NCBI GenBank assembly: GCA_044227925.1
Contig: JBGAVW010000015.1
Location: 22,106-86,105, forward strand
Source of the DNA: JADJLQ01 sp044227925
Lineage (GTDB): Bacteria > Bacteroidota > Bacteroidia > Chitinophagales > Saprospiraceae
DNA: 64,000 bases
Direction of reading: 5' to 3'
A program made the position numbers and the translations under genes. The stretch's first letter is position 1, and each line of letters starts with the position of its first letter. Below the pieces are notes generated by a model. It ran no database searches. It was not told the DNA's origin and saw nothing but the letters and a program-made list of their open reading frames with translations. Shown here piece by piece: positions 8,212 through 17,483 of this stretch.

Positions 8212-9460
8212 TGTAGTAGCGATCATTTTGGGCGGAGGCCAGGGATCGCGTTTATACCCATTGACCGAAAAAAGATCTAAACCTGCAGTTCCTATTGCAG
8301 GTAAATACAGGTTGGTAGACATTCCGCTGTCCAATTGCATCAATTCAAATATCACCCGGATGTTTGTTTTGACCCAGTTTAATTCAGCATCACTCAACCG
8401 GCACATTAAGAATACATATAATTTTAGTTTGTTTAGCAATGCATTCGTTGATTTGCTTGCAGCCGAACAAACCATCTCCAATAAAGATTGGTTTCAGGGT
8501 ACAGCCGATGCTGTCCGCCAAAGTATGCATCACTTTCTAAGTCATGAATTTAAGTATGTATTGATCCTGTCGGGTGATCAACTGTACCAAATGGATTTTA
8601 ATCACCTGATCGAAAAGCATATTGAAAGTAAAGCCAGGATTACCATTGCGACACTACCGGTGAAAGCGGAAGAAGGTACTGAATTTGGAATCATGAAGAC
8701 GGATAGTGAAAGTATGATCACCAGCTTTATTGAAAAACCCAATGCGGTAGAGATCTTAAAATGGAAATCGGAAGTAAGTGACTATATGAGGTCAACCGGA
8801 AGATTGTACCTGGCTTCAATGGGTATCTATGTGTTTGACCGGGATTTATTGATCGAATTGATGAATGATCCCAAGACCATTGACTTTGGCAAGGAAATCA
8901 TACCCCAGTCCATCGGTAAACACAAAGTACTCAGCTATCAGTTTGAAGGTTATTGGACCGATATAGGAAATATCCGTTCTTATTTTGAAGCCAACCTGGG
9001 ACTGACCGATGCCATACCTGATTTTAATTTGTTTGATAATAGAAACAGGATTTATACCCGTGCGCGGACCCTGCCTCCATCTAAAATATCAGGCACATTG
9101 ATTAAAGATTCCATTATAGCAGAAGGCTGTATTATTCATGCTACCAAAATTACCCGCTCTGTCATTGGCATCCGGTCAAGAATCGGACCAGGAAGTACGG
9201 TAATAAATACATATATGATGGGAAATGATGTTTATCAAACCTTACAGGAAATAGTGGAAGGGGATACCATGATGGGCATTGGTGAAAACTGCTATATCGA
9301 AAATGTGATACTGGATAAAAATTGCAGGATAGGAAATAATGTAATCATAAAGGGCGGTCCTCATCTTAAAAATCAGGAGACCGAATTGTATGTGGTATCA
9401 AGCGGTATAGTAGTGGTTAAAAAAGATGTAACTATTCCGACAGGGTTTCAGATAAAATAA
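8198..9460 (+). CDS. glgC: Glucose-1-phosphate adenylyltransferase
   Basis: A 420-residue ADP-glucose pyrophosphorylase, which makes ADP-glucose from ATP and glucose-1-phosphate, the committed step in bacterial glycogen synthesis. The N-terminal nucleotidyltransferase motif ILGGGQGSRLYPLT (10-23) and KRSKPAVPIAGKYR are intact, as are SGDQLYQMD (about 127) and F-I-E-K-P (about 179). The C-terminal third has left-handed beta-helix hexapeptide repeats (IIAEGCIIHATKI, CRIGNNVIIKGG). Length is normal for the family. Its ATG overlaps the preceding glycosyltransferase gene by 14 bases, so the two form one operon; no glgB, glgP or glgX is present in the window. Confidence 0.95.
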   Translation: MIKDDVVAIILGGGQGSRLYPLTEKRSKPAVPIAGKYRLVDIPLSNCINSNITRMFVLTQFNSASLNRHIKNTYNFSLFSNAFVDLLAAEQTISNKDWFQGTADAVRQSMHHFLSHEFKYVLILSGDQLYQMDFNHLIEKHIESKARITIATLPVKAEEGTEFGIMKTDSESMITSFIEKPNAVEILKWKSEVSDYMRSTGRLYLASMGIYVFDRDLLIELMNDPKTIDFGKEIIPQSIGKHKVLSYQFEGYWTDIGNIRSYFEANLGLTDAIPDFNLFDNRNRIYTRARTLPPSKISGTLIKDSIIAEGCIIHATKITRSVIGIRSRIGPGSTVINTYMMGNDVYQTLQEIVEGDTMMGIGENCYIENVILDKNCRIGNNVIIKGGPHLKNQETELYVVSSGIVVVKKDVTIPTGFQIK

Positions 9461-9480
9461 AAACAATATTCAAGGGATAT

Positions 9481-10911
9481 CTATGATTGGGAATCTGAAA
9501 GTTTATTTAGCATTCCATTAAATAGTAATCCATGGAGCGGTAAAACTGAATACCAATACAATCTGCCAAATAAGCCAAGTGGTCGGAAAGTGGCAGTTTG
9601 TGTGAGGACATCATTGGCATCAATTTTAAATTCGAGCCATGCCTCACCCGGCAGTTTCATTTCCGCATACAATAGCAATCTTTTTTCTTGTTTGTCTGCA
9701 TACAACACTCTCCAGAAGTCCAATGCTTCACCGGGAGCAATTTCAGTATGGCTTTTTCTGCCTCTTCGCATACCGACACCACCAGTTATTTGATCTAAAA
9801 TCCCCCTGATTTCCCAGAGCCAATTGGCATAGTACCACCCCGTTTTACCGCCAATAGACCATATCCTATCGAGAGTGGCATTACTGTCTTTTAGTTTTCG
9901 GGTCCGCATATCCCTAAAACAACCGTGTGCAGGTACTTCAATATATTTCGAAATGCCTTTGCTCAACAAATTGCTTGTTTGTGCATCTTTCCAACTAGAA
10001 ATTACCTGGTTTTGTTCAATTTTGTCAAAGGCAAGTTTAATGGCGGTATCGTAATGGATTGGGTCTATATGCAGCAACCCGGCTAGGTCATTCGGTTTAC
10101 AAATCACTTCAATTTTCATGCTGTTTACTAAATTTTTAGCAAGGGCATATGAGGTGGCAGTGACAAAATAGAGCCAGTACGAGGATATTTTAGGTGTCAT
10201 TACGGGTACGATAAAGATTCGCCTTTTTAAACCTCTTATTTTGGCAAATCGTAAAAGCATTTCTTTATATGTCAACACATCTGGCCCCCCAATGTCAAAA
10301 CTGTGATGGTATGTTTCTTTTCTACCAATTACACCCATTAAATATTCTATTACATTGCGGACCGCGATGGGCTGACATTTGGTATTGAGCCAACGCGGAG
10401 CAATCATTACAGGAAGTTTCTCCACCAGGTCACGAATGATTTCAAAAGATGCACTTCCAGAGCCTACAATTATGCCGGCTTTTAAAGTAGTAAGGGCAAA
10501 GCCTCCACCTGACAATATTGTTTCTACATTCTTTCGGGATGTCAGATGTTTTGATAACGTATCTGTATTGCTGATACCGCTCAGGTAAATTACTTGTTGT
10601 GCATTGGTTTGTTCAATTCGGTTTTTAAAATTAGTGGCACAGACTTCTTCCATATCTTGAAAATCTCCACTTTGGGTTGACATGGAATGTATAAGATAAT
10701 AAGCTACATCAATATCTTTCGGGATGCTACCCAGGCTGTCCAGATTTAAAAAGTCCACTTCAATAACGGAAAGCTTTGAAGTTTGGTAATTTTTTCTATT
10801 GAACCTGTTGGTGTCTCTAACACAGCAGACTACTTCATTTCCTTTTTCCAGTAAAACGGGAAGTAGTCTTTGAGCTATGTATCCGGTCACCCCGGTGAGT
10901 AAGATTTTCAT
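9481..10911 (-). CDS. SDR-family NAD(P)-binding protein with DUF2867 C-terminal domain
   Basis: A 476-residue fusion. Residues 1-290 form an atypical extended short-chain dehydrogenase with the nucleotide-binding motif GVTGYIAQRLLP (7-18), the AYYLIHSM segment and QVIYLSGIS. Residues about 325-470 match the DUF2867 pattern (GCFRDMRTRKL..., WSIGGKTGWYYANWLWEIRG, LDFWRV, LFGRLYWYSVLPLH). Such proteins are widespread and uncharacterised; the N-terminal half resembles NAD-dependent epimerases or NmrA-like proteins. The C-terminal half resembles a START/SRPBCC-type lipid-binding fold, which is inference. It is convergent with glgC. Confidence 0.82.
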   Translation of the reverse strand: MKILLTGVTGYIAQRLLPVLLEKGNEVVCCVRDTNRFNRKNYQTSKLSVIEVDFLNLDSLGSIPKDIDVAYYLIHSMSTQSGDFQDMEEVCATNFKNRIEQTNAQQVIYLSGISNTDTLSKHLTSRKNVETILSGGGFALTTLKAGIIVGSGSASFEIIRDLVEKLPVMIAPRWLNTKCQPIAVRNVIEYLMGVIGRKETYHHSFDIGGPDVLTYKEMLLRFAKIRGLKRRIFIVPVMTPKISSYWLYFVTATSYALAKNLVNSMKIEVICKPNDLAGLLHIDPIHYDTAIKLAFDKIEQNQVISSWKDAQTSNLLSKGISKYIEVPAHGCFRDMRTRKLKDSNATLDRIWSIGGKTGWYYANWLWEIRGILDQITGGVGMRRGRKSHTEIAPGEALDFWRVLYADKQEKRLLLYAEMKLPGEAWLEFKIDANDVLTQTATFRPLGLFGRLYWYSVLPLHGLLFNGMLNKLSDSQS

Positions 10912-11088
10912 TTAAAACTTTTGTAATGGATTAATACCTGGTGAACTCTTTTGACTAAAGTTACAGCTAATAATTTTAAACATAGATTTGCAATTCTTAA
11001 ATGACTAGAATAAAGGGGTATCAATACTTTTTATAATGGCGTCAACTGATATACGGGATTCTTGCCCGATGTATGAATAAATGAACAA

Positions 11089-11778
11089 TCAAAATCTTTC
11101 CTTTGAATCACCCAGATTCCAAATTTTATCTGTCAGACCATATTCTGCAAAAATTTGTTTTGCTTCTTGTACAGTCCATTTTTTCCATTCAGGGTGTAGA
11201 TGATTTTCATACCATTTTTTAGAAAACTCCCAAATCTTTTCTATTGGCTGAATGTCCCCTTTCGGAATATTATGTTTTTTAGACCAGGTATCGACCTGTG
11301 TTTCATTTTCAAAAATCAGCATAGTACTACAGGTATAGGTCACATTTTCCCAGGCATCTTTCATGGGAATTGGAAAGTGAATATAAAGGTCCTTTTCGTT
11401 TATTTTACCGTTGATAATATTGATTTCAATTTGTTTTGTTTCAGCACCTATCCGTGTAATTATCCGAACATCACTGCGTACTAATGCTGCTATTCCCAGT
11501 GAACACCAGGCACAATTGCCCCACCACTCACCTTTACCTGATTTTACATAAAAATTAGTCGGAGCTAATGAAAAGGGATGTATTGCCCATACTTTTGGGG
11601 AGTGAGGATGCAATACCACTCCGTGATACTCCTGAAGAGCATATAAGCCTTTCATTACTGATTCTTTATCGGTATCGAATATTTGAATGAGATCCTCAAT
11701 AGTTGGAGCAAAACCAGTGTCTATGATATGTTTAATGATTGTAAAATGAAGAGTTGAATTGGTTAAGGATTTATGCAT
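11089..11778 (-). CDS. MerB-like (alkylmercury lyase family) protein with altered active site
   Basis: A 229-residue homologue of organomercurial lyase, the enzyme that breaks the C-Hg bond. An N-terminal winged-helix-like segment (1-65) is followed by the MerB core. The first catalytic Cys is Cys92 in GNCAWCSLG and the second is Cys150 in VTYTCSTM; an extra Cys sits at 89. The position equivalent to MerB Asp99, three residues after the first Cys, is Gly95 here. The C-terminal WSKKHN...FSKKWYENHL helices are conserved. No merA, merT or merR is nearby. It may be a lyase with altered chemistry or a protein with another thiol-based role, as in many family members outside mer operons. Confidence 0.72.
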   Translation of the reverse strand: MHKSLTNSTLHFTIIKHIIDTGFAPTIEDLIQIFDTDKESVMKGLYALQEYHGVVLHPHSPKVWAIHPFSLAPTNFYVKSGKGEWWGNCAWCSLGIAALVRSDVRIITRIGAETKQIEINIINGKINEKDLYIHFPIPMKDAWENVTYTCSTMLIFENETQVDTWSKKHNIPKGDIQPIEKIWEFSKKWYENHLHPEWKKWTVQEAKQIFAEYGLTDKIWNLGDSKERF

Positions 11779-11796
11779 ATTTTAGGTTAAATTAGT

Positions 11797-13458
11797 TTAT
11801 TTTAAGCCTGTAATTTTTGTATCCTTAAACAGAATCGGGTTATTGCTAATCCTTATTTTTTTTCCACTCGTCGTCTTTACATTTCTGAGTATTACCTCTT
11901 TGGTTTTACTGTAGGGGTACATCTCTGTATACATCTCATTCGTCACGAGGGGATTAAAATTAGCGAAAATGGCAGGACCCGTGTATTCAGCAGGGGGATT
12001 GGAGTCGTCGATGGTCAGGTTCTGCAAGACTATTTTCGACGGCATATAGCAAGTATAGCCAAAATCATGCTGACCTGAATAGGATCCATTGATGAGTACC
12101 ACATTAGTAAATTTTCCATTTTCAGGTACAAAAATGCAATTTCGTATTATAAATTCTCCCTGCCATGTGCTGCCGTAATCGGAGCGCAGATTTACGAGGC
12201 TCCTGCCGAATATGCGGGTATTTTCGATTTTAAATAATCCGGTCCCAATGGCATTGATTCCCATGTGTCCAAGTACGGAATTCCGGATAGTGGCATTGGC
12301 AACACCCTTGTGGGCATCAAACCTGGAAAAACTACAATGGTCAAGTAACAAGTTTTTACAATAGTTAGATCCCATTATACCCCAGTACGTTCTATCGTGG
12401 ATGTCATTGGTTTGACTGCAATTGATAAACGAAACATTCAGGGCCCTATTGATGGAAATATCATAGGTGCCCATAGTAACCGAAACACCGGCAGAGCCAA
12501 TAGTGCTGTAAGTCTTATGCCCGGTAAGGATACAGTTTTTAATACTAATGTGTGCACAGTTACTGATATTAATGAAACCACCATATGGAGCACCATGGTC
12601 TCCTTCACCTGTAATCCGATGTATCAATCCATCAATTACTACATTGGATCTCTTTATGCTGATATTGCGGGCGAAATAGTTGTATCTTGATTCAGCCTTA
12701 TTTGCAATAGTATTAAATCGTCCGCCGGTAACCGTGAGCTCATTTTTATCCAAAGGCAAAGCCATAATATCTGTGATCCTGCTGAATTCCCAGATGATGG
12801 GAGTATTTAAGTCCACATTACCATTTTTATCAACCTTGAAAATATCGATCTTCGATGCACCCTTATCCTGATTTGGTCCATATCGGATATAGTGTTTTAC
12901 CAAACTATCGCTCACCGTGATGATACAATCAGTAGTGGTGTTTAGATTGATTTTTTTCTGATTCTTCCTGAGAGTAGTAATTCCCGTTAATTTAAAAGGC
13001 AATTGTGCAGAGCTAATTTCGAAAACCGGTGAATTCCTGTTTTGTACTTCAGTGTCGTCAATAATAAAGTCGGCTGATCCAAAATCAGTATTGGTCTGAA
13101 TGTATGCCGTTCGATCTTTACCACTTATATAGTAACTGGCCAGATCATCGGCATGCACAGCCAGGTTATATTGATTAGCAAATTCATGTGTGGCTGCAAT
13201 GGCGTCTATATCATCTGATTTACCATTGCCAAGAGCACCGAAGTCGCTATAGCTTACAAATCTTTTGGTTTTGAATTTTTCAAGATCGAGGGTGGATACA
13301 TGTATAACTAAGACTCCATTTTCATCTATTTGGATGCTGGTTTTATCATTATTATATTTTATAACAGATTTTACTGAAGTATTTGCAACCTGGGCTTTGG
13401 CAGTTGTTGAAAGGCAGAAGAAAATAAAAAAAAGGAAACTGAATAATCGTATAGCCAT
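11797..13458 (-). CDS. Secreted right-handed beta-helix (pectate lyase-like) protein
   Basis: A 553-residue protein with a signal peptide (1-22, cleaved near AKAQ). The motif SYSDFGALGNGKSDDIDAI (about 65-83) is the start of the Pectate_lyase_3/GH28-type beta-helix, followed by parallel beta-helix rungs rich in Asn (VVIDGLIHRITG, HISIKNCIL, NVSFINCSQ, LLLDHCSF). No T9SS tail is present. Family members cleave or bind polysaccharides such as pectin or alginate; no specific catalytic set could be assigned. A -7 box TATATTTG lies on the minus strand at 13483-13476, about 18 bases before the start codon, without a clear -33 element. Confidence 0.78.
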   Translation of the reverse strand: MAIRLFSFLFFIFFCLSTTAKAQVANTSVKSVIKYNNDKTSIQIDENGVLVIHVSTLDLEKFKTKRFVSYSDFGALGNGKSDDIDAIAATHEFANQYNLAVHADDLASYYISGKDRTAYIQTNTDFGSADFIIDDTEVQNRNSPVFEISSAQLPFKLTGITTLRKNQKKINLNTTTDCIITVSDSLVKHYIRYGPNQDKGASKIDIFKVDKNGNVDLNTPIIWEFSRITDIMALPLDKNELTVTGGRFNTIANKAESRYNYFARNISIKRSNVVIDGLIHRITGEGDHGAPYGGFINISNCAHISIKNCILTGHKTYSTIGSAGVSVTMGTYDISINRALNVSFINCSQTNDIHDRTYWGIMGSNYCKNLLLDHCSFSRFDAHKGVANATIRNSVLGHMGINAIGTGLFKIENTRIFGRSLVNLRSDYGSTWQGEFIIRNCIFVPENGKFTNVVLINGSYSGQHDFGYTCYMPSKIVLQNLTIDDSNPPAEYTGPAIFANFNPLVTNEMYTEMYPYSKTKEVILRNVKTTSGKKIRISNNPILFKDTKITGLK

Positions 13459-13574
13459 TTTGAAAAAGAATATCTCAAATATAGTATCAGGAATACTAAT
13501 GTAGATAAGTTAATTCATTTGATTACGGCCGATCTTAAAATATAATTTTTTTTACCGATGGTATGGGATATGTC

Positions 13575-14054
13575 CTAAAGGGTAGAATTGATTTTTTTAG
13601 TCATTTTTTCCAGTTCCACCTGCAGTCTGTCAAAATTTTCTTCATTTTTTTCTATTACAAACGGTTTTAATTTATTGCACTCGTCAGCAGTATTAAATAA
13701 CATTCTAAATATAAGCTTAGTCTGAGCACCGGATACTTCTTCAAACGCAGCTACCACCTGGAATAGTGGTTTTGAATATCTCTTCCAGGCAATCAGGGAG
13801 AGGGGCTCTATTTTTATAAATTCACATTCATTTGGATAGTTTCCTTTTTCCGGGCCATGCATTATAAATTTCCATCTTCCGCCAACACGAAAATCAAATT
13901 CTAAGAATGTATTGGTAAAACCAGCCGGACCCCACCAATTTTTTAAATGATCAGGCTCAGACCAGGCACGATATAACAGTTCTTTTTTAAAATTAAAGAC
14001 TCGGGTGCTGAGAATTTCGCAATCGGCGGAGGTGATGATGATTTCTGATGACAT
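13575..14054 (-). CDS. SRPBCC (AHSA1-like) domain protein
   Basis: A 159-residue START/Bet v1-fold protein of the AHSA1 (activator of Hsp90 ATPase C-terminal) type. The hallmarks RVFNFKKELLYRAWSEPDHLKNWWGP and F-D-F-R-V-G-G-R-W are present near the N-terminus, then the I-E-P-L-S-L-I-A-W strand. It has a hydrophobic ligand cavity in this family, but no ligand is known. It lies 16 bases downstream of the VanZ gene on the same strand, so the two are probably co-transcribed. A second paralogue sits in the ArsR operon at 18103-18600. Confidence 0.85.
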   Translation of the reverse strand: MSSEIIITSADCEILSTRVFNFKKELLYRAWSEPDHLKNWWGPAGFTNTFLEFDFRVGGRWKFIMHGPEKGNYPNECEFIKIEPLSLIAWKRYSKPLFQVVAAFEEVSGAQTKLIFRMLFNTADECNKLKPFVIEKNEENFDRLQVELEKMTKKINSTL

Positions 14055-14070
14055 AGTTACTTATAAATTT

Positions 14071-14607
14071 CTATCGATATTGTATGGGCAATATATTCAG
14101 TTTTAATAATACCAATAATAAAATCATTACCAGGGTGCCTGAAAATGCAATGCCAACAGTGATCTGTTGAGCCCGGATTTTATTTCCTGATATTTTTTCA
14201 ATTGCTTTATATATCAGCATTCCAGTGATGCCACCTGTAGTATTGGTGATGGTATCGGTAATGTCGAAAGCCCCGATTCTCATCAGATATTGAATTACTT
14301 CAAATAATAAACTAGTACAAAAAAAGAGGATAATCTGTTTACCAAAAGGCCTCGATTTAAATATACTTCCAGCATAAATGCCAAATGGTATGAAGATAAT
14401 GATATTCATAATGAGGCCACCGGGGTCAACTTTTCCACCAGAAGTGAAAAATTCACTGAAGGGTATTAGATTGACATTCCTGTTTGACATATACGAAAAT
14501 TCCACACCTAATTTGAATATCAAAACCCAAATCAATACAAGAAAGTAAATTATAAATAGGCCTACTGTAACCTGGTAAAGCGGGTTTTTATCTTCACTGT
14601 ATTTCAT
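14071..14607 (-). CDS. VanZ-family membrane protein
   Basis: A 178-residue membrane protein with about five hydrophobic segments. VanZ features are N-V-N-L-I-P-F (45-51), N-I-I-I-F-I-P-F-G-I-Y (67-77) and F-E-V-I-Q-Y-L followed by D-I-T-D-T-I-T-N-T-T-G-G (109-129). VanZ gives low-level teicoplanin resistance in enterococci, but most family members are of unknown function. A single extra transmembrane helix follows the core at the C-terminus. It is upstream of and probably co-transcribed with the SRPBCC gene. Confidence 0.85.
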   Translation of the reverse strand: MKYSEDKNPLYQVTVGLFIIYFLVLIWVLIFKLGVEFSYMSNRNVNLIPFSEFFTSGGKVDPGGLIMNIIIFIPFGIYAGSIFKSRPFGKQIILFFCTSLLFEVIQYLMRIGAFDITDTITNTTGGITGMLIYKAIEKISGNKIRAQQITVGIAFSGTLVMILLLVLLKLNILPIQYR

Positions 14608-14799
14608 AATTTAGCTTATTAATTTTAAAAAGTACAAACATAATAAACCAGGTAATAGCATTAATAAATATAAGCATGCATATTAAAAACGAACCACAAT
14701 AATTCGTTTTTCTGAAAATTCAGTATTGATTAGTAAAGAAATGACTATTCCAAAAATTATTTCAAATGGGTAATGTGTATATCTTTAAATATAATTTAA

Positions 14800-14907
14800 T
14801 TATCGGTCAGCCTTGGTATCCTGCACTATGTCTGATTTGCCTTTATGTGTTCCTCCAACTACGACACATTGATCGCCGTTTTTTAATTCATTTGATTTAG
14901 TTGTCAT
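14800..14907 (-). CDS. Small KOW-like protein, possibly truncated
   Basis: A 35-codon frame (ATG at 14907, TAA at 14802-14800). It contains L-K-N-G-D-Q-C-V-V-V-G-G-T-H-K-G-K-S, which fits the KOW motif (G-D-x-V-x-V-x-G-G-x-H-K-G-K-S-G). Small Bacteroidota proteins of this kind usually continue for about 20 residues after the motif; here the frame stops early, so it may be truncated by a recent mutation. Function is unknown; KOW motifs bind RNA or ribosomal proteins. It is encoded 10 bases after the stop of the serine hydrolase gene, same strand. Confidence 0.5.
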   Translation of the reverse strand: MTTKSNELKNGDQCVVVGGTHKGKSDIVQDTKADR

Positions 14908-14917
14908 TGTATAAAAT

Positions 14918-15967
14918 CTATTTGTTTCTAAAATAATATTCTGACAAATCTCTTACAATGAGTGCTGGATTTGCCTCATCTGTATTGGTTAATATTATAA
15001 TGGACAAATCGTCATTCACAAAACGGGAATAATAAGATCGAAAGCCAATATTGGCACCCCCATGCTCAATTACTTTATGCCCGTTTCGTTCGTCTATGAT
15101 CCAGCCAAACCCATAATATGCTTTAGATTCTTCTTTGTCGGAAGTTTTTATAAATGGTCCCCAAAGTAACTCCCAATCTTCCTTTTTCAGTATACTCTTT
15201 TTTTCCCTTAGTATTTTATCCCATAATATCATATCGGTACTGGTTGAAAGAAAACCTCCGCTTGGCCTTACTGCATACATGGCGTCGGCATTTACAAGTA
15301 CCCCATTTTTGTGCATATAGCCACTGGCTCGATTGGGAATGATCAGATAAAAGTCTGTCATACCGGTGTTTTTCATGCCGGCTGGTACGAAAATCTTTTC
15401 CTTTATAAAATCCTGCCAGGGCATACCACTTACCTGAGTTATAATTTGTGCCAGCATATAATAGGCCAGGTTACAGTACTGGTATTTTTCTCCGGTTTTA
15501 AAATCCAGAGGCAACGGATATGCTGCCTTAATAATTTCGAGATCACTAATCATTTTATAATTATTATAGGCTGGGCTTTCTCTTTTTAAGCCTGAACTGT
15601 GTGACATTAAATGTTTTATCTGAATGGGCCTCCAGGTTTCAGGAGCATCGGGAAAAAAAGTATGAACTGAATCTTCTATGCTTAGTTTTCCTTCCTCTTT
15701 TAATTTAAGAATGGCCGTGGTAAAAAACTGTTTACTGACTGAACCCAGGCGGATGACCGTTTCAGGCGTAACAGGGACCTGGTGTTCTACATTGGCTAAT
15801 CCATAGCCCTTATTTATTACCGTTTTGCCATTTTTAATAACTGCCAGGGAAAGGCCGGCAATTTTTTGCTCTTTCATCATTTTCACCACAATTTCATCAG
15901 TGCTATCTGTCTGCCCGTATGCCAGTATACCAATTAAAAGTAACAAGCTGCCAATTGAATTTTTCAT
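14918..15967 (-). CDS. Serine hydrolase of the class C beta-lactamase / penicillin-binding fold
   Basis: A 349-residue exported protein of the Beta-lactamase (PF00144-type) family: signal peptide 1-18, S-x-x-K motif Ser76-x-x-Lys79 (LGSVSKQF), a Y-x-N motif in YCNLAYYML, and an H-x-G motif in IEHGGANIGF. Family members include AmpC-like lactamases, D,D-peptidases and esterases; without the AmpC-specific context an esterase or peptidase is as likely. The start at 15967 gives a clean signal peptide; a 57-residue upstream extension in the same frame has no signal character and is rejected. Confidence 0.85.
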   Translation of the reverse strand: MKNSIGSLLLLIGILAYGQTDSTDEIVVKMMKEQKIAGLSLAVIKNGKTVINKGYGLANVEHQVPVTPETVIRLGSVSKQFFTTAILKLKEEGKLSIEDSVHTFFPDAPETWRPIQIKHLMSHSSGLKRESPAYNNYKMISDLEIIKAAYPLPLDFKTGEKYQYCNLAYYMLAQIITQVSGMPWQDFIKEKIFVPAGMKNTGMTDFYLIIPNRASGYMHKNGVLVNADAMYAVRPSGGFLSTSTDMILWDKILREKKSILKKEDWELLWGPFIKTSDKEESKAYYGFGWIIDERNGHKVIEHGGANIGFRSYYSRFVNDDLSIIILTNTDEANPALIVRDLSEYYFRNK

Positions 15968-16328
15968 AAAACTGTATTTAAAAGAACAAGGTTTCAATCG
16001 AATGAATTGAGAGGAGTGCATAAATTTATAGTTTAAATTATTGGATTTCAAAATTACATATTTGCAATGAATGTTAACTGAGGTTAGAACAAGGTCACCG
16101 CACCAGTTGTAATCGGAAATTTCCTTTTCAACAGCCAATTACAAAAAGGGGAGAGTATCCCTGGTTGAATCAACCGAATCCTTTCTGTACCATTCGGACA
16201 AAAGTCTACCTACTATAATCAACACTAATTTTAAGAATAGTAACAATACTCATCCCATTTTCGTTAGAAAATGGAATAACGATTTTGTCTTGTTCCTATT
16301 TTCAACGGATTAGTAAAAAATGACCTAA

Positions 16329-17414
16329 ATGGAATTTCGATTTTTCATCATGCTGATTGTTTTATGCACGGTAAGCATAGCCTGCAAAAAAGAAAACCCT
16401 GTATTTCCTTCTGTTTCGCGATCCTATCGTATGGGTTTCCAAAACTCGGCGCCTCGGTTTGATGATATCAACCTGTTTCTCCAATCTTTGCAAATATGGA
16501 CACCTAAAGCTGATGCTGCTATCATCACTACAGAAGTTCCCTGGGATAGTATATATTCGGGCAAACCCATTGAAAAATACGTAATTAATAATTATAAAGC
16601 GCTGGTCGATTTTTACCGAAGTAAAAACCTGAAATTGTGGGTCTATATTGATCCACAAAATGGACTGAACAGGGCAAGTGATGCCCGCGAATTGGTAACC
16701 CGTGGTAAGAGTATAGCTCAAGCAGAAGTGCAAAATAATTATCGCAGATTTGTGATAGTGATGGATAGTATTCTCAAGCCTGATCATGTAGGCCTGGCAT
16801 TGGAAACGAATTTAATACGGGCTGCTTCCTCAGTGGATATATATAATGGAGTGAAAAAAGCAGCCAATGAAGCAGCTATAGAATTGCGTAAAAAAAATCC
16901 ATCCGTAAAGTTGAGTATCAGCATTCAGGTCGACTATGCCTGGGGGCGATTGCTGGGAAATGGCACCTATGTAGGTATTGAACAGGATTTTATCGATTTT
17001 CCTTTTATTGAAGAATTGGGATTATCTTCTTACCCTTATTTTGATTTTTCTAAACCCGAAGACATACCACTTGATTATTACACCCGGCTAAAAGAAGGTA
17101 AATCAATACCGGTATTTGTTACTGAAGGGGGCTGGCCTTCACAAAGTTTTAACGGGCCCGGGCAAAAAATGATTTCAAGCAATGTTAAATTGCAGCAATC
17201 ATACCTAAACCGTCAAAGTCAACTATTAGATAAAGCACAGGCTACTGCTGTCTTTCAACTAACTTTTACTGACATCGATTTGACCAGCTTACCCTCTTTC
17301 GTGGATCCCAATATTAGTAATTTTGCGTACCTGGGTTTAGTGGATATCCAATTAAAATCAAAACCCGGTTTTGATACCTGGGCGAATATATTTGGCAGGA
17401 CTTTGAAAGAATAG
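16329..17414 (+). CDS. Lipoprotein, putative clan-A-like glycoside hydrolase
   Basis: A 361-residue lipoprotein: signal with lipobox ending at Cys19 (VSIACKK). The rest reads as a TIM barrel with alternating strands, for example W-V-Y-I-D-P (104-109), V-G-L-A-L-E-T-N (154-161), L-G-L-S-S-Y-P-Y (230-237) and V-F-V-T-E-G-G-W-P (262-270). Glu159 and Glu266 lie at the ends of the strands where clan GH-A enzymes (such as GH53 galactanases) carry the acid/base and nucleophile. Functional assignment is inference; the sequence is too divergent to name a substrate. It stands alone and is convergent with the VOC gene. Confidence 0.6.
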   Translation: MEFRFFIMLIVLCTVSIACKKENPVFPSVSRSYRMGFQNSAPRFDDINLFLQSLQIWTPKADAAIITTEVPWDSIYSGKPIEKYVINNYKALVDFYRSKNLKLWVYIDPQNGLNRASDARELVTRGKSIAQAEVQNNYRRFVIVMDSILKPDHVGLALETNLIRAASSVDIYNGVKKAANEAAIELRKKNPSVKLSISIQVDYAWGRLLGNGTYVGIEQDFIDFPFIEELGLSSYPYFDFSKPEDIPLDYYTRLKEGKSIPVFVTEGGWPSQSFNGPGQKMISSNVKLQQSYLNRQSQLLDKAQATAVFQLTFTDIDLTSLPSFVDPNISNFAYLGLVDIQLKSKPGFDTWANIFGRTLKE

Positions 17415-17483
17415 AAATTAAATGATTCAAATTTTTAATAACCAATCTTACCTGACATTCTACTCTGGCAATGATTAATTGCT

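Noticed and set aside
15968..16138. Longer start for the serine hydrolase gene at 16138
   Set aside because: The added 57 residues have no signal or domain character, whereas a clean signal peptide starts at 15967.
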